In this document: positions 54,347 through 63,243 of the stretch, one piece after another
Position numbering within the stretch: position 1 is the stretch's first letter
How the letters are laid out: every line of letters starts with the position of its first letter
Source: Spirosoma endophyticum
GTDB taxonomy: Bacteria; Bacteroidota; Bacteroidia; Cytophagales; Spirosomataceae
Length of the DNA: 64,000 nt
Reading direction: 5' to 3'
Assembly: GCF_900112365.1 (NCBI RefSeq)
Contig: NZ_FOLQ01000003.1
Span: forward strand, 434,001 to 498,000
The notes under the pieces: model-generated
Told to the model about the DNA's origin: nothing
Database searches by the model: none
Seen by the model: the letters and a program-made list of their open reading frames with translations, nothing else
Made by a program: the position numbers and the translations under genes

Positions 54347-55222
54347 TTACTCGTTCGGGGGTTGAAGCTGAAAGTGTTGTTGCAACCCATGCTGACAGAA
54401 AACTAATTTTTGCTGGATGGTATGTATAGCTCTTTCCTGGTTTGCCTGCTCCTGGCCACGCGACGCCTGAGGATGATAAAGGTGGTATTGGATGGCGCCA
54501 AAGCGGATAAACCGTAATGTACGGCCCAGGTTCATCAGGCGCAGAGCGATATCAGTATCCTCCCAGCCCCAGCCCGTAAATTCCTCATCATAACCGTTAA
54601 CTTCAATCAGGTCCTGTAGCCAGAAGCCCATGCTACAGCCTGATACGTAGTGGTAATGCGCATCCCAATGATACAACTGGGCTACAAGTTTCTGTAGCGG
54701 CTGGATCCGCAGGCGACTCCAGTTCCAACTGGACTGACGAAGCGCCGTTTTAATCGACGTTGGTCGGGGGTGATACCAGCTGATCTGACGTAGCGCATCG
54801 GAAAGAGATAAGTTCGAATCATCCAAAAGCCGCTGGGTCGTTTCAGGCGACAGGTGATACTGCGTTCCTGAAAAGAAAAAACCAGGTCGGGCGTGGAGCA
54901 GGTGATCTTCAACAAAATCTGGATGTAAGATGACATCGCCGTCTATTTGAATGATATAGTCTCCTTTGGCGGCTGCCATACCCATATTGCGAATGCGGGC
55001 CAACTGAAAACCATCGTCGGGTTGCCATATATGGTGCATCGGCACCGGGCTTATCGGCATCATGCGGTCGATAAGCTGCCGTGTCGGTTCGCCCGATCCA
55101 TCGTCGCAGATAATGATTTCTGTTGGTAAATGAGTCTGCTGAAACAAGCTTATTAAACATCGTTCCAGCGCAACCGGACGGTTATAGGTGGCGACTAATA
55201 CGCTGCATGTAATAGGCTTCAT
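54347..55222 (-). CDS. Glycosyltransferase family 2 with galactosyltransferase-like C-terminus
   Basis: GT-A transferase of 291 residues. It starts CSVLVATYNRPVALERCLISLF, with IIICDDGS for the nucleotide, YIIQIDGDVILHPDFV for the DxD metal site, and a C-terminal GYDEEFTGWGWEDTDIALRL, the motif of galactosyltransferase-type (GT7-like) enzymes. It probably adds a hexose or N-acetylhexosamine to the repeat unit. It lies between the type IX secreted protein gene and the GT2 gene at 53518. Confidence 0.9.
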   Translation of the reverse strand: MKPITCSVLVATYNRPVALERCLISLFQQTHLPTEIIICDDGSGEPTRQLIDRMMPISPVPMHHIWQPDDGFQLARIRNMGMAAAKGDYIIQIDGDVILHPDFVEDHLLHARPGFFFSGTQYHLSPETTQRLLDDSNLSLSDALRQISWYHPRPTSIKTALRQSSWNWSRLRIQPLQKLVAQLYHWDAHYHYVSGCSMGFWLQDLIEVNGYDEEFTGWGWEDTDIALRLMNLGRTLRFIRFGAIQYHLYHPQASRGQEQANQERAIHTIQQKLVFCQHGLQQHFQLQPPNE

Positions 55223-55265
55223 GGTTACTATAGTTAATGATTTGGTATATAAATAGCACTATTAC

Positions 55266-56762
55266 TTACCGAATCAGCATGACCTGCCCGTTTCGGGCAA
55301 AATGATTGTCTTTATTTAATGGGCTGGCAATGGTGTACTGAATTGTCCAGGCGTATATCCCTTCTGAACAAGGGTAATTTTGGTACATACCATCCCAGTG
55401 CAGATCGGGCTGGCGGCTAAAAAAAATTACACTGCCCCAGCGATCGAAAACCTGAAACGTATAATCGATAAATGTGCCCGAGTGAAAGATGACCAGTTTA
55501 TCGTTCACTGTATCGTTATTAGGCGAAAAGGCTTCGGGCACGTAAATGTCTTCCGGATGGCAGTTCCGGGTTAGAGCCTCTACCGAATCGCGGTAGGTGC
55601 ATCCGTTTAAATTGGTTTCCAGCCAATAAGTACCGGATTGGCTGACAGTTAGCTGACGGCTGCTGCTTTGATCCGACCAAACGAATGTTGTCCCCTGGGG
55701 CAATGCATTTGGTATCTGAAACGTGTGGGAAGCATCCTCGCAAAATGTAATATCGTCGCCTAGGCTGAAGGGTGCGTCGGGTCTGCCATTGACAATCAGA
55801 ACGTTGGATTCGGCCGAACACTGCGCCCGGCCGACGGCTGCTGCGTTGATGGGTTGGGCGTTCCGCAGTCGGTAATAGGTACGTCCTGCCAGAACCGGGT
55901 TAATGGTGTAGGTAGCTTGCCCTGCGCCGGGGGCCAGTGTCCAGTTTATGTTGTCCCGGCTCTGTTGCCAGAGGTAAACCGGATTGGGGTACCCAACGGC
56001 TTTGCCAATGCTGAGGGTCAGGCGAGTGTCGGCACATACGGTTAGTTCAGAGTCCGGTGAATCGACAAATTGAATCGTCAATGTTGGATGAACAGGACGA
56101 AACGCAATGTCATCGATAACCAGATCGTTGCCGCAACCACCAAGCCCTTTGTTGATCAGTTTGACCACCACATCATTGCTATTGGTCTGGATCACAAACT
56201 GCATGGATAGGGAAACCCATACGGGCGACGTCGTACGGGGAACCGCTGGCTGAATAACTTCGGTGATCAGGGTACCGTCGGCCTGTTCAACCCGCATCGC
56301 AATAATGGGATTGCGCAGGTTGTAGCCGTCACATTCACCGCCCTTCAGTTCCCGGTTTAAATTCAGTACCCAGAGTGAAAATTCATATGTAATGCCGGGG
56401 CACAAACCGGTTGCTTTCTGGCTGTAGAATTCGCTCGGTTGATAAGATGCGTTAACCACCAGCATATTACCCCGCACATCATTTGGTGTATGATCCTGGC
56501 GGAGTTCATGCCAGCCATTGCCGCCACAGCCGGGCACCGTATCGGTCAAATTATATTCTCCATCGGCGGGGCAGGGGGGGACCCGGTACAAAAAGTTGGT
56601 TTGCCCCTGGGGCAGCGGCCCGCGCGATCCAGTCCCGAATGTTTCGCAAATGATCGATCCCTCAAGGCACTGCGCCGGGCATACGGTATTGATTGCCACT
56701 ACCAAAAAAAGCAGGTAGCAGCACCAAAGAAAAGAAACCGATTTGCGTTGACGAAGGGGCAT
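55266..56762 (-). CDS. Secreted protein with gliding-motility / type IX secretion (type B) C-terminal domain
   Basis: Protein of 498 residues with an N-terminal signal (FLWCCYLLFLVVAINTVCPAQ). The N-terminal half looks like a jelly-roll or carbohydrate-binding-type domain (YEFSLWVLNLNRELKGGECDGYNLRNPI, LVIDDIAFRPVHP). One or two Ig-like domains follow, and the last roughly 90 residues are the CHU_C/gliding-motility sorting domain, with YVPEAFSPNNDTVNDKL, YTFQVFDRWGSVIFFS and W-DGMYQNYPCSEGIYAWTI. The protein is thus expected outside the cell, exported by a type IX system not present in this window. Its gene lies inside the glycosyltransferase cluster, so it may bind or be decorated by the glycan. 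Confidence 0.9.
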   Translation of the reverse strand: MPLRQRKSVSFLWCCYLLFLVVAINTVCPAQCLEGSIICETFGTGSRGPLPQGQTNFLYRVPPCPADGEYNLTDTVPGCGGNGWHELRQDHTPNDVRGNMLVVNASYQPSEFYSQKATGLCPGITYEFSLWVLNLNRELKGGECDGYNLRNPIIAMRVEQADGTLITEVIQPAVPRTTSPVWVSLSMQFVIQTNSNDVVVKLINKGLGGCGNDLVIDDIAFRPVHPTLTIQFVDSPDSELTVCADTRLTLSIGKAVGYPNPVYLWQQSRDNINWTLAPGAGQATYTINPVLAGRTYYRLRNAQPINAAAVGRAQCSAESNVLIVNGRPDAPFSLGDDITFCEDASHTFQIPNALPQGTTFVWSDQSSSRQLTVSQSGTYWLETNLNGCTYRDSVEALTRNCHPEDIYVPEAFSPNNDTVNDKLVIFHSGTFIDYTFQVFDRWGSVIFFSRQPDLHWDGMYQNYPCSEGIYAWTIQYTIASPLNKDNHFARNGQVMLIR

Positions 56763-56823
56763 GACTGAGAAAATCTACTTTTTTGTTCAGGCTATAAAAA
56801 AGGGTGCTGGGTAGGCGTTGGGC

Positions 56824-57693
56824 TTAAGGGTTCAGTGATGTTTTTGTGTCGTGGGGTGGTTGAGAAACGAACATGCCTTTCAGTCGACGAAGCTCAAGCC
56901 CTATTTTTAGGAAGAGCGTTCTCGAAAAGCTGCCATCTTTTGCCAGCGTTCGGGTACCCGTCCAGACGCGGGCGTTATCGGCTTTTACTTGTTTCACAGC
57001 ACCGTATTGCATGAGATCGAAGCACAGCCGACCATCTTCACCCCGGATTTTGTGCATCACATACCCTACTTTCAGCGCATCCGCCCGAACATAGCCCGTA
57101 CTCATGCCATAAGCGTTCAGGTGTGGTCGTTTCAGGTGGCGAACCTCCGCAATAGCATCTTTCAACGTTTCGAGCATGGCCAGTTTCCAGCGCGAAAAAC
57201 CCGGCGATGGAATAAACGAATACCGTCCATAGGCAAAGACAACCCCTGGCTGACGTAACACCGCCATCATCTCATTGACCCAGTCGGGAGGGTACAGGCA
57301 GTCGGCATCGGCCGTCAGGATATACTCGCCCCGTGCCTGTTCCAGCCCCATTTGCCGGGCAGGACCCCACCCCTGAATGGGTTGAAACACACTACGGACC
57401 AGCAGACTGTCCAGCGTCTCCTGCATCTGATCGGTCGAGTTGTTGTTAACGACCAGAATCTCGAACGGAATATCCGTTTTCATTCGTGCCAGCGACGCAA
57501 TACTCCGCAATACGTTGACCTCCTCGTTCCAGGCCGGAATGACAATGCTGACCAGCGGATTCGGGTGTTGAACGCGTTCCAAATCACGGTTTATGGTGCT
57601 GAAAACCGATTTCGGTATATCATTGAACGTAGCATATGGATAGCTGAAATCACTAATCCAGTCGGGGACTTTCAGAATGTTCATATGGTGCAT
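56824..57693 (-). CDS. Glycosyltransferase family 2
   Basis: GT-A transferase of 289 residues; a second in-frame ATG at residue 4 is possible. The core begins LVSIVIPAWNEEVNVLRSIASLA, the next motif is FEILVVNNNSTD, and the metal site is YILTADADCLYPPDWV. The C-terminal part has YGMSTGYVRADALKVGYVMHKIRGEDGRLCFDL, which usually holds the acceptor-binding acidic residues. It overlaps the end of the upstream acyltransferase gene by about 40 bp, so the two are probably coupled. Confidence 0.9.
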   Translation of the reverse strand: MHHMNILKVPDWISDFSYPYATFNDIPKSVFSTINRDLERVQHPNPLVSIVIPAWNEEVNVLRSIASLARMKTDIPFEILVVNNNSTDQMQETLDSLLVRSVFQPIQGWGPARQMGLEQARGEYILTADADCLYPPDWVNEMMAVLRQPGVVFAYGRYSFIPSPGFSRWKLAMLETLKDAIAEVRHLKRPHLNAYGMSTGYVRADALKVGYVMHKIRGEDGRLCFDLMQYGAVKQVKADNARVWTGTRTLAKDGSFSRTLFLKIGLELRRLKGMFVSQPPHDTKTSLNP

Positions 57694-58789
57694 GCGCTAA
57701 AGGTTGAGGGTGAACCGTCGCTCCAGTGGCAACGGCCGGTCGGGTATGACTGGACGAAGCGGGTTGGAGAATCAGCTCGATATATCGGTAGGTAAAAACG
57801 GACAGCAGGTGAACGCAAGCCAGGCAAACGAAGATGTAAATCAGATTGCCCGCTTCTGTATGCGGCAGCTTGATAAGCTTAAACAGGGCTATGTCCATCA
57901 CCGCCAGCACAACCGTATGATTGAGGTAGTAGGAATACGAAAGCCTTCCCAAAAAAGACAGCCGATCTGCCGCCAGAAGTGTAGATATGGCTCCCTTCTC
58001 CTGAGAAAACACCATGATGATGATCGCAAACAGGATGGGCATCAGCCAGCTTTCGGCATGCGTAAAGGAGTAGATCGAAACCAGCGTCAGCGCCAGCAAC
58101 AGCAGTTCCACGAACGAACTCTGCCGATAACTTAACCCACTCGGTAACAGCCGCATCTGCCGATAGGCCACCATCCCAATCAGAAAGCTATACAGGCATC
58201 GGACAAATCCGTAATCGTAATTATAGATGATGCTCCCGTTGTGACGTATGATGAACCAGGCCAGCAGGCTGAAACTGATTCCACAGAAAAGGAGCAGATT
58301 TTTTCGGAACAGGACCAGGCAAAGCGCCCAGACGATGTAGGTATAAAATTCGACACTGATACTCCAACTGGGGCCGTTCCAGGTGACGCGGTCAAACAGG
58401 TTCAGCGATTGAGTCAGGGTCAGGTTGGCCAGAAACGACAGAAATGTCTTGTCGTCACCGAAGATGGAGTTCGTTAACCGCACTACGTATCGATCAATCC
58501 CGAAGCGAACCATTTCGAACAATAAAACCAGTAGGAGGGTGAACAGATGCAGTGGATACAATCGGTTGAATCGCTTGACGACAAAGGGTCTGATACTGGC
58601 CAGATTGGTGATTTTATTGAAATTACTGTGGGTCATCACAAAGCCGGACAGCACGAAAAAGAAATCGACAAAAATGTCGCTCTTGGCCACAAACGCATTT
58701 CCCGCCAGCGGGCTCAGGTGCTGCATATGGAATAAAATAACCATAATGGCCGCCATACCCCGGAATGAATCAACCGCTCGAAATCTCAT
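57653..58789 (-). CDS. Acyltransferase 3 family membrane protein
   Basis: Integral membrane enzyme of 378 residues with the family marks RFRAVDSFRGMAAIMVILFHMQ (active-site His near 21), DFFFVLSGFVM, FNRLYPLHLFTLLL and WNGPSWSISVEF, and about ten helices. It probably acetylates a sugar of the surface polysaccharide. Its base composition matches the cluster, unlike the AT-rich paralog at 52223. It overlaps the downstream GT2 start. Confidence 0.92.
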   Translation of the reverse strand: MRFRAVDSFRGMAAIMVILFHMQHLSPLAGNAFVAKSDIFVDFFFVLSGFVMTHSNFNKITNLASIRPFVVKRFNRLYPLHLFTLLLVLLFEMVRFGIDRYVVRLTNSIFGDDKTFLSFLANLTLTQSLNLFDRVTWNGPSWSISVEFYTYIVWALCLVLFRKNLLLFCGISFSLLAWFIIRHNGSIIYNYDYGFVRCLYSFLIGMVAYRQMRLLPSGLSYRQSSFVELLLLALTLVSIYSFTHAESWLMPILFAIIIMVFSQEKGAISTLLAADRLSFLGRLSYSYYLNHTVVLAVMDIALFKLIKLPHTEAGNLIYIFVCLACVHLLSVFTYRYIELILQPASSSHTRPAVATGATVHPQPLAHAPYEHSESPRLD

Positions 58790-58804
58790 AATGTCAGGCG
58801 TAAA

Positions 58805-59902
58805 TCAGGCCAATGATTTATAAATAGCTAATGTCTGATCGATGGATTTCTGAAGCGCAAAATCTGCCAGTCGCTTTGTTCCTTTCTTCACCAACTCCGC
58901 TTTCAGGGCGCTGTTGGTCAGCGTGGCTTCCAGCTTGTCAATCAGATCATCCATATCGGTGGGTTTGAAATACGCGGCTGCATCGGCGGCTACCTCCCGG
59001 AAACATTCGGTGTCGCTGAGGAGCATTGGGCTCTTTGCTTTGAAAGCCTCCAGAATGGGCAGTCCAAACCCTTCGTACAGAGACGGATAGACAAACAGTT
59101 GCGTGTTCTGATACAGGAAATTCAATTGTTCATCGGTCGCGTTTATGTGCCGTACCCGGTCGGTCAAGCCCAGACGCTGAATAAATTCCCGATCGGCAAT
59201 TTCCAGTTTGCCGCCACCAGCCAGCACCACATGCAGGTCTGGAAAGCGGGGAGCCAGCTGTCGGAACGCATTCAGAAACAGGTAAAAATTCTTGTAGCCA
59301 CTGCGGTCACCAACAAACAGCACGTATTGTTCGGGCAGGTTGGCTACGGGCGCCGTTTGCAGGGGCGACTCTATATCGATACCATGGTAGATAACGGAGA
59401 CTTTTTTGGGGTCTACGTCAAAAAAATTGAGCAGATCTTTCCGGGTCGTATTGGAGATCGTAATGATGGAATCCGCCCGGTCGATGTTCAGCCGCTTTTG
59501 CTGGGTGAGCGGGTCCTGCGCCCAGAAATACTCCGGCAGTCGCTCATAGGTCATATCATGAATGGTGATTACCAGCGGTTTTCGTAGCGGCTTGATGAAG
59601 TAGGGGTCGTAGTAGGTAGGATGAAATACATCGAAATCCGCTTTTTCCAGCAGGCGTTTGCAGTAGAACTCATTCAGTAGATAATCGTAGCGTTCTTTCC
59701 GGTTCAGCACCCGATCGCTGAGACTCCCTTTTATGAGCAGCGGTTCATTCTGGATATAGTGGTTTTTGGCATGCAGCACCCCTAGCTGATACGTCATGGT
59801 ATCGGTGCGCTTGATGCCCTGGATGATGTTGGCAAAGTAGCGGCTGATACCGCCGTACTTTTGCGTCGTAAATTTCTGGTGATCAATAAATACTTTCGTC
59901 AT
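58805..59902 (-). CDS. Glycosyltransferase family 4 (GT-B)
   Basis: GT-B transferase of 365 residues. The N-terminal domain begins MTKVFIDHQKFTTQKYGGISRYF and includes FHPTYYDPYF and VITIHDMTYERLPEYF. The donor domain has YVLFVGDRSGYKNFYLFLNAF, ADREFIQRLGLTDRVRHI and the motif FVYPSLYEGFGLPILEAFKAKSP, whose E-x7-E pattern binds the nucleotide sugar. The sugar is unknown; mannosyl or similar is common in the family. It lies after the fucosyltransferase and before the acyltransferase in the operon. Confidence 0.93.
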   Translation of the reverse strand: MTKVFIDHQKFTTQKYGGISRYFANIIQGIKRTDTMTYQLGVLHAKNHYIQNEPLLIKGSLSDRVLNRKERYDYLLNEFYCKRLLEKADFDVFHPTYYDPYFIKPLRKPLVITIHDMTYERLPEYFWAQDPLTQQKRLNIDRADSIITISNTTRKDLLNFFDVDPKKVSVIYHGIDIESPLQTAPVANLPEQYVLFVGDRSGYKNFYLFLNAFRQLAPRFPDLHVVLAGGGKLEIADREFIQRLGLTDRVRHINATDEQLNFLYQNTQLFVYPSLYEGFGLPILEAFKAKSPMLLSDTECFREVAADAAAYFKPTDMDDLIDKLEATLTNSALKAELVKKGTKRLADFALQKSIDQTLAIYKSLA

Positions 59903-59940
59903 GGTGCATCAGCGGTTGAATCGACCCGTACGGCCAGTGG

Positions 59941-60813
59941 TCACAGGGCGAGCCAGGTTGATGGAAGCAGGTCTTTCGTGTTCCAGTCAGGTTTGTTTTT
60001 ATACCAGTTTTTAGGTGTGATTACCGCTTTGTCCGAGTTGGGGTTAAGCCAGGCACCCCACCAGCTAAAAGAGCTGTTAGCGATAATATGATGCCGGCAC
60101 CGACTCATCAGCACCAGATCGGCAACGTCGCTGTCCGGCCCTGTATTCTGAACAAAAACCGTACTGCCGGGCAGTGGTAAATTCTGCCGTACCCAGGCCT
60201 GATCATCGCTGAAGACGTAGAACTGCGGTTTTTCGAGTAGATTGGTTACCTGGCGAATGGCCTCTTTGTAGTACTCCAGGCCAACAAAACCGAATGTCTG
60301 GCTGAATTCCGGATGGTTGACATAATCGCCCCGCCGAACATGAACCGAAACCGGCATAGACGCTTCCCCAATCTGTTGCTGATAGGCTTCAAACTCGGGA
60401 CTTGGCGCACCAGTCAGCATCAACTCGCGCCGTATGGTGTCTGCATTTTCCCGGAAGTAAGCCTCTGATTGCCAGAACCCATCCAGCGTAATACATTGGC
60501 CACGGGTCGCCGGAACCTGCTCATCGAAATGAAAGTGCTTTTCTTTCAGAAACAGGAAAAATGGCGGCAAACTGCGATTGGGCAGCAGCTTCGTAGCTTT
60601 GGACAAGTACTCGACGGGCGATTGCTGAAGAATACGATACGGAACCGAAAAGTGCCCGAGTTTAAACGCACGCGGTGTATCTGTGTCGTATTTATACTTG
60701 TAATAGCTCAAATCCAGGTACAAAGCCGTCTTGTTTTTCAGTGCGAGATGCCGGGCAACGGCATACTGAAAAAGCTGATTTCCTAAGCCACTGGTTATTC
60801 TGCTGATAATCAT
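59941..60813 (-). CDS. Alpha-1,2-fucosyltransferase-like (GT11)
   Basis: GT11-family transferase of 290 residues. The start MIISRITSGLGNQLFQYAVARHLA and the motif HVRRGDY at 158-164 are the family's signature, followed by FYVFSDDQAWV and IIANSSFSWWGAWL. It transfers fucose, normally from GDP-fucose to galactose. This suggests a fucosylated, perhaps galactose-containing, repeat unit. Genes for GDP-fucose synthesis are not in the window. Confidence 0.93.
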   Translation of the reverse strand: MIISRITSGLGNQLFQYAVARHLALKNKTALYLDLSYYKYKYDTDTPRAFKLGHFSVPYRILQQSPVEYLSKATKLLPNRSLPPFFLFLKEKHFHFDEQVPATRGQCITLDGFWQSEAYFRENADTIRRELMLTGAPSPEFEAYQQQIGEASMPVSVHVRRGDYVNHPEFSQTFGFVGLEYYKEAIRQVTNLLEKPQFYVFSDDQAWVRQNLPLPGSTVFVQNTGPDSDVADLVLMSRCRHHIIANSSFSWWGAWLNPNSDKAVITPKNWYKNKPDWNTKDLLPSTWLAL

Positions 60814-60827
60814 GCTGGTTGAGGCTA

Positions 60828-61784
60828 TTAATAGTAGTTGTTCAGGTGCGTAAGAACTTCGGCCCGATCGTGGGCGTGCAGAATCGTAGCGCTTGATAGC
60901 TTAGGGAATAAGGTCTGATATTCGTTGAAATGGTGTTCCATTCCCCAGTTTGGATTCGACAGAATGATATTTGTTCCGCCGAAACAGCTTGCCAGCGCGG
61001 CCGTACCCCCATGCATTGAAATGAAGTGATCGCAGTTGGCGTAGACCATCAGTTGCAGGTGGTTATAATTGTTGGCAACCTGCGGATAAAAACGGGCATA
61101 CAGATCGTCCATCAGCACGACGTCAGGATGATTTTCCCGTAGCCAGGCATGCTCGTTCAACTGCATGGTTTCGCTGTTGTCCTGTACAATCTGACTCGGT
61201 AACGGGCGGTTGTAAATGATCTGATACGTAGCGCCGTAAGTCTTAATAATCTGGTCGAGGGTTGGGATATCCAGGAAATTGATGGGCGGCTGGTCCCACT
61301 CGACGTTATACTTGTTGGCGATAATCAGTATCGGCTTGGCGTAGACGAAGATGTCGTTTCGAAAATACGCTTTATAAGGCACCTGCGTCCAGTTCCGGAA
61401 ACTGTAGGAGTTGCTGTGCGTCATGTTCGGCACATCATAGTGCGTGTAGGACTCCCGCCAGACGCGCTGCTGAAAGCGTTCCTCATGATCGGGACTGAAA
61501 AAATAGAACTCCTTTGTATGTTGAGCGCCAATTGTTTTCAGCAGCGTGCCATTCAGGTGATGCCAGTATGCAAAGGGCAGTACGTAACGCAGTTCCTGGT
61601 CAAATTCGCCATAATAGCTGATCACTTTGTACTTCTTCTTCAGGATATAATCCTGGATTATATGACGGCCCTGAACCAGCTTACAGTAATAGTTATCCCG
61701 CACGAAATAACCCAGATCCTTGCGGAGCTTCGGGTATCGCAGCCGGGCTACTACGTACAGTGATTTTAGGATTAGCTGTTGCAT
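60828..61784 (-). CDS. Unrecognised protein, probable glycosyltransferase of the surface glycan cluster
   Basis: Soluble protein of 318 residues with no membrane helix. I do not recognise its family with confidence. The C-terminal third has MVYANCDHFISMHGGTAALASCFGGTNIILSNP, close in style to the donor-side region of fucosyl- or GT61-like transferases that recognise a nucleotide sugar. Its place between flippase and fucosyltransferase genes, with gaps of 22 and 14 bp, makes a glycosyltransferase or related glycan enzyme most likely. Confidence 0.6.
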   Translation of the reverse strand: MQQLILKSLYVVARLRYPKLRKDLGYFVRDNYYCKLVQGRHIIQDYILKKKYKVISYYGEFDQELRYVLPFAYWHHLNGTLLKTIGAQHTKEFYFFSPDHEERFQQRVWRESYTHYDVPNMTHSNSYSFRNWTQVPYKAYFRNDIFVYAKPILIIANKYNVEWDQPPINFLDIPTLDQIIKTYGATYQIIYNRPLPSQIVQDNSETMQLNEHAWLRENHPDVVLMDDLYARFYPQVANNYNHLQLMVYANCDHFISMHGGTAALASCFGGTNIILSNPNWGMEHHFNEYQTLFPKLSSATILHAHDRAEVLTHLNNYY

Positions 61785-61806
61785 AAGGCATTGATCGGGG
61801 AAAACA

Positions 61807-63243
61807 TCAGGCTGTTTTTCCCATCGTTTTTAGTTCAGCGAAGGATAATTTGTACCGGAGCGTGAGGCCGATGTAAATCAGCCCACCAATGAGTACCTGC
61901 GTCGATGTGTTGAAAACACTGACCGAATCGGCATACGATTTATACAGGGCAATGGCACCCACCATGACCAGGCAGAAGAGAACCGGCTTCAGGATATTCT
62001 GCGCGAACTCACTAACAAACGGGCCAATCAGCGACCGGACAACCCGGAAATTGATGAGTAGATTGGCCAGCGTCGCCACCAGAAAAGCCATGGCAATACC
62101 CGTAACGCCCCAGTAACGGGCAAATAGGTAAACGAGGGGAATCTTGATGAAAAGCGTCACTACGTTCAATAAAAACAGCAGTTTAGGCTTTCCTTTCGAA
62201 AACGCCAGGGTGAACAGAGGGTTGCTCAGGAAAGTGAAAATGCTGACAAATACGAATATGCGAATGAGTGGAATGGTGGGCTCCCAGCCGGGACCGTAGA
62301 ACAGCGGAACAACACTGTCGGCCGTGATGAACAGCCCGGCCAGCAAGGGCAAATTAATGTAGCTGAGCAAATCCAGAATGGTGAGGTACGATTTTTTAAG
62401 TTCGTTGTTATCACCTTTGAACTTGGCCAGAATGGGGTAGGCTACCTGTAAAATAACCGGGTTAAGCCGTGTAATGGGGAAAACTGCCAGTTGAGATGCC
62501 AGCGTATAATAGCCCAGTTGTTTTACGCCCAGCATACCGCCGACCAGAATATTGTCGGAATTGGCCTGAATGAACCCAACAATGCCATCGCCCACATTGT
62601 AGAGGCCGAATTGCAGATGCTCTTTAATAAGGCTCAGGTCAAAGGTCAGTTTCGGCGAAAACAACGACGCTCCCAACACCACCTGAAGCGCCGATTTTAC
62701 GCTTTGCTGCGCCAGTTGACCAAAAATCAGGGATAACTCTGCGAACCCATTGAAGGCCAGCAAAATGGTAACGCCCGTACCAATGGCAGCTCCGGTGATA
62801 TCGATACTGGCTATGGCCTTGAAGCGAAGCTCTTTCTGTAGCAGAAAATAGTAGATCTGCCCGAAATAGACGATGACAAAGTACAGCGACGAAAACTTGA
62901 TGACCTTTTCCAGCCGGGGTTCTTTATAATACGCCACCACGAGTGGCCAACTGAAAAAGAGGGCTGTCCCGATAAACAGACCCAGTGCCAGATTCAACAG
63001 GTATATTGTTGAGAGCACTTGCTGATCTTCTTCCTGTTTGTAAATAATAGAGTTCGAGAAGCCCAGATTAGCGAAAATGCTGAAAAACGCAATCAGCAGC
63101 GCACTAACGCTGACAATGCCAAAAGCCGACGGCTCCAGCAGTCTGGCCAGAATAGCTACCTGGCCAAACTGAAACACTGTGGAAATAGCCGTGGACATGC
63201 TTATCCACTTGCCACCGCTTACGGCCTGTTGCTTATGACTCAT
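61807..63243 (-). CDS. Polysaccharide flippase, Wzx/WzxC-like (MOP superfamily)
   Basis: Membrane protein of 478 residues with about 12-14 helices. The start SGGKWISMSTAISTVFQFGQVAILARLLEPSAFGIVSV is typical of WzxC-like flippases, and the later conserved region has NSDNILVGGMLGVKQLGYYTLASQLA. It would move lipid-linked repeat units across the inner membrane. Its start overlaps the stop of the upstream gene by 4 bp (ATGA), so the two are translationally coupled. A Wzy-type polymerase was not seen in the window and may lie further upstream. Confidence 0.93.
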   Translation of the reverse strand: MSHKQQAVSGGKWISMSTAISTVFQFGQVAILARLLEPSAFGIVSVSALLIAFFSIFANLGFSNSIIYKQEEDQQVLSTIYLLNLALGLFIGTALFFSWPLVVAYYKEPRLEKVIKFSSLYFVIVYFGQIYYFLLQKELRFKAIASIDITGAAIGTGVTILLAFNGFAELSLIFGQLAQQSVKSALQVVLGASLFSPKLTFDLSLIKEHLQFGLYNVGDGIVGFIQANSDNILVGGMLGVKQLGYYTLASQLAVFPITRLNPVILQVAYPILAKFKGDNNELKKSYLTILDLLSYINLPLLAGLFITADSVVPLFYGPGWEPTIPLIRIFVFVSIFTFLSNPLFTLAFSKGKPKLLFLLNVVTLFIKIPLVYLFARYWGVTGIAMAFLVATLANLLINFRVVRSLIGPFVSEFAQNILKPVLFCLVMVGAIALYKSYADSVSVFNTSTQVLIGGLIYIGLTLRYKLSFAELKTMGKTA

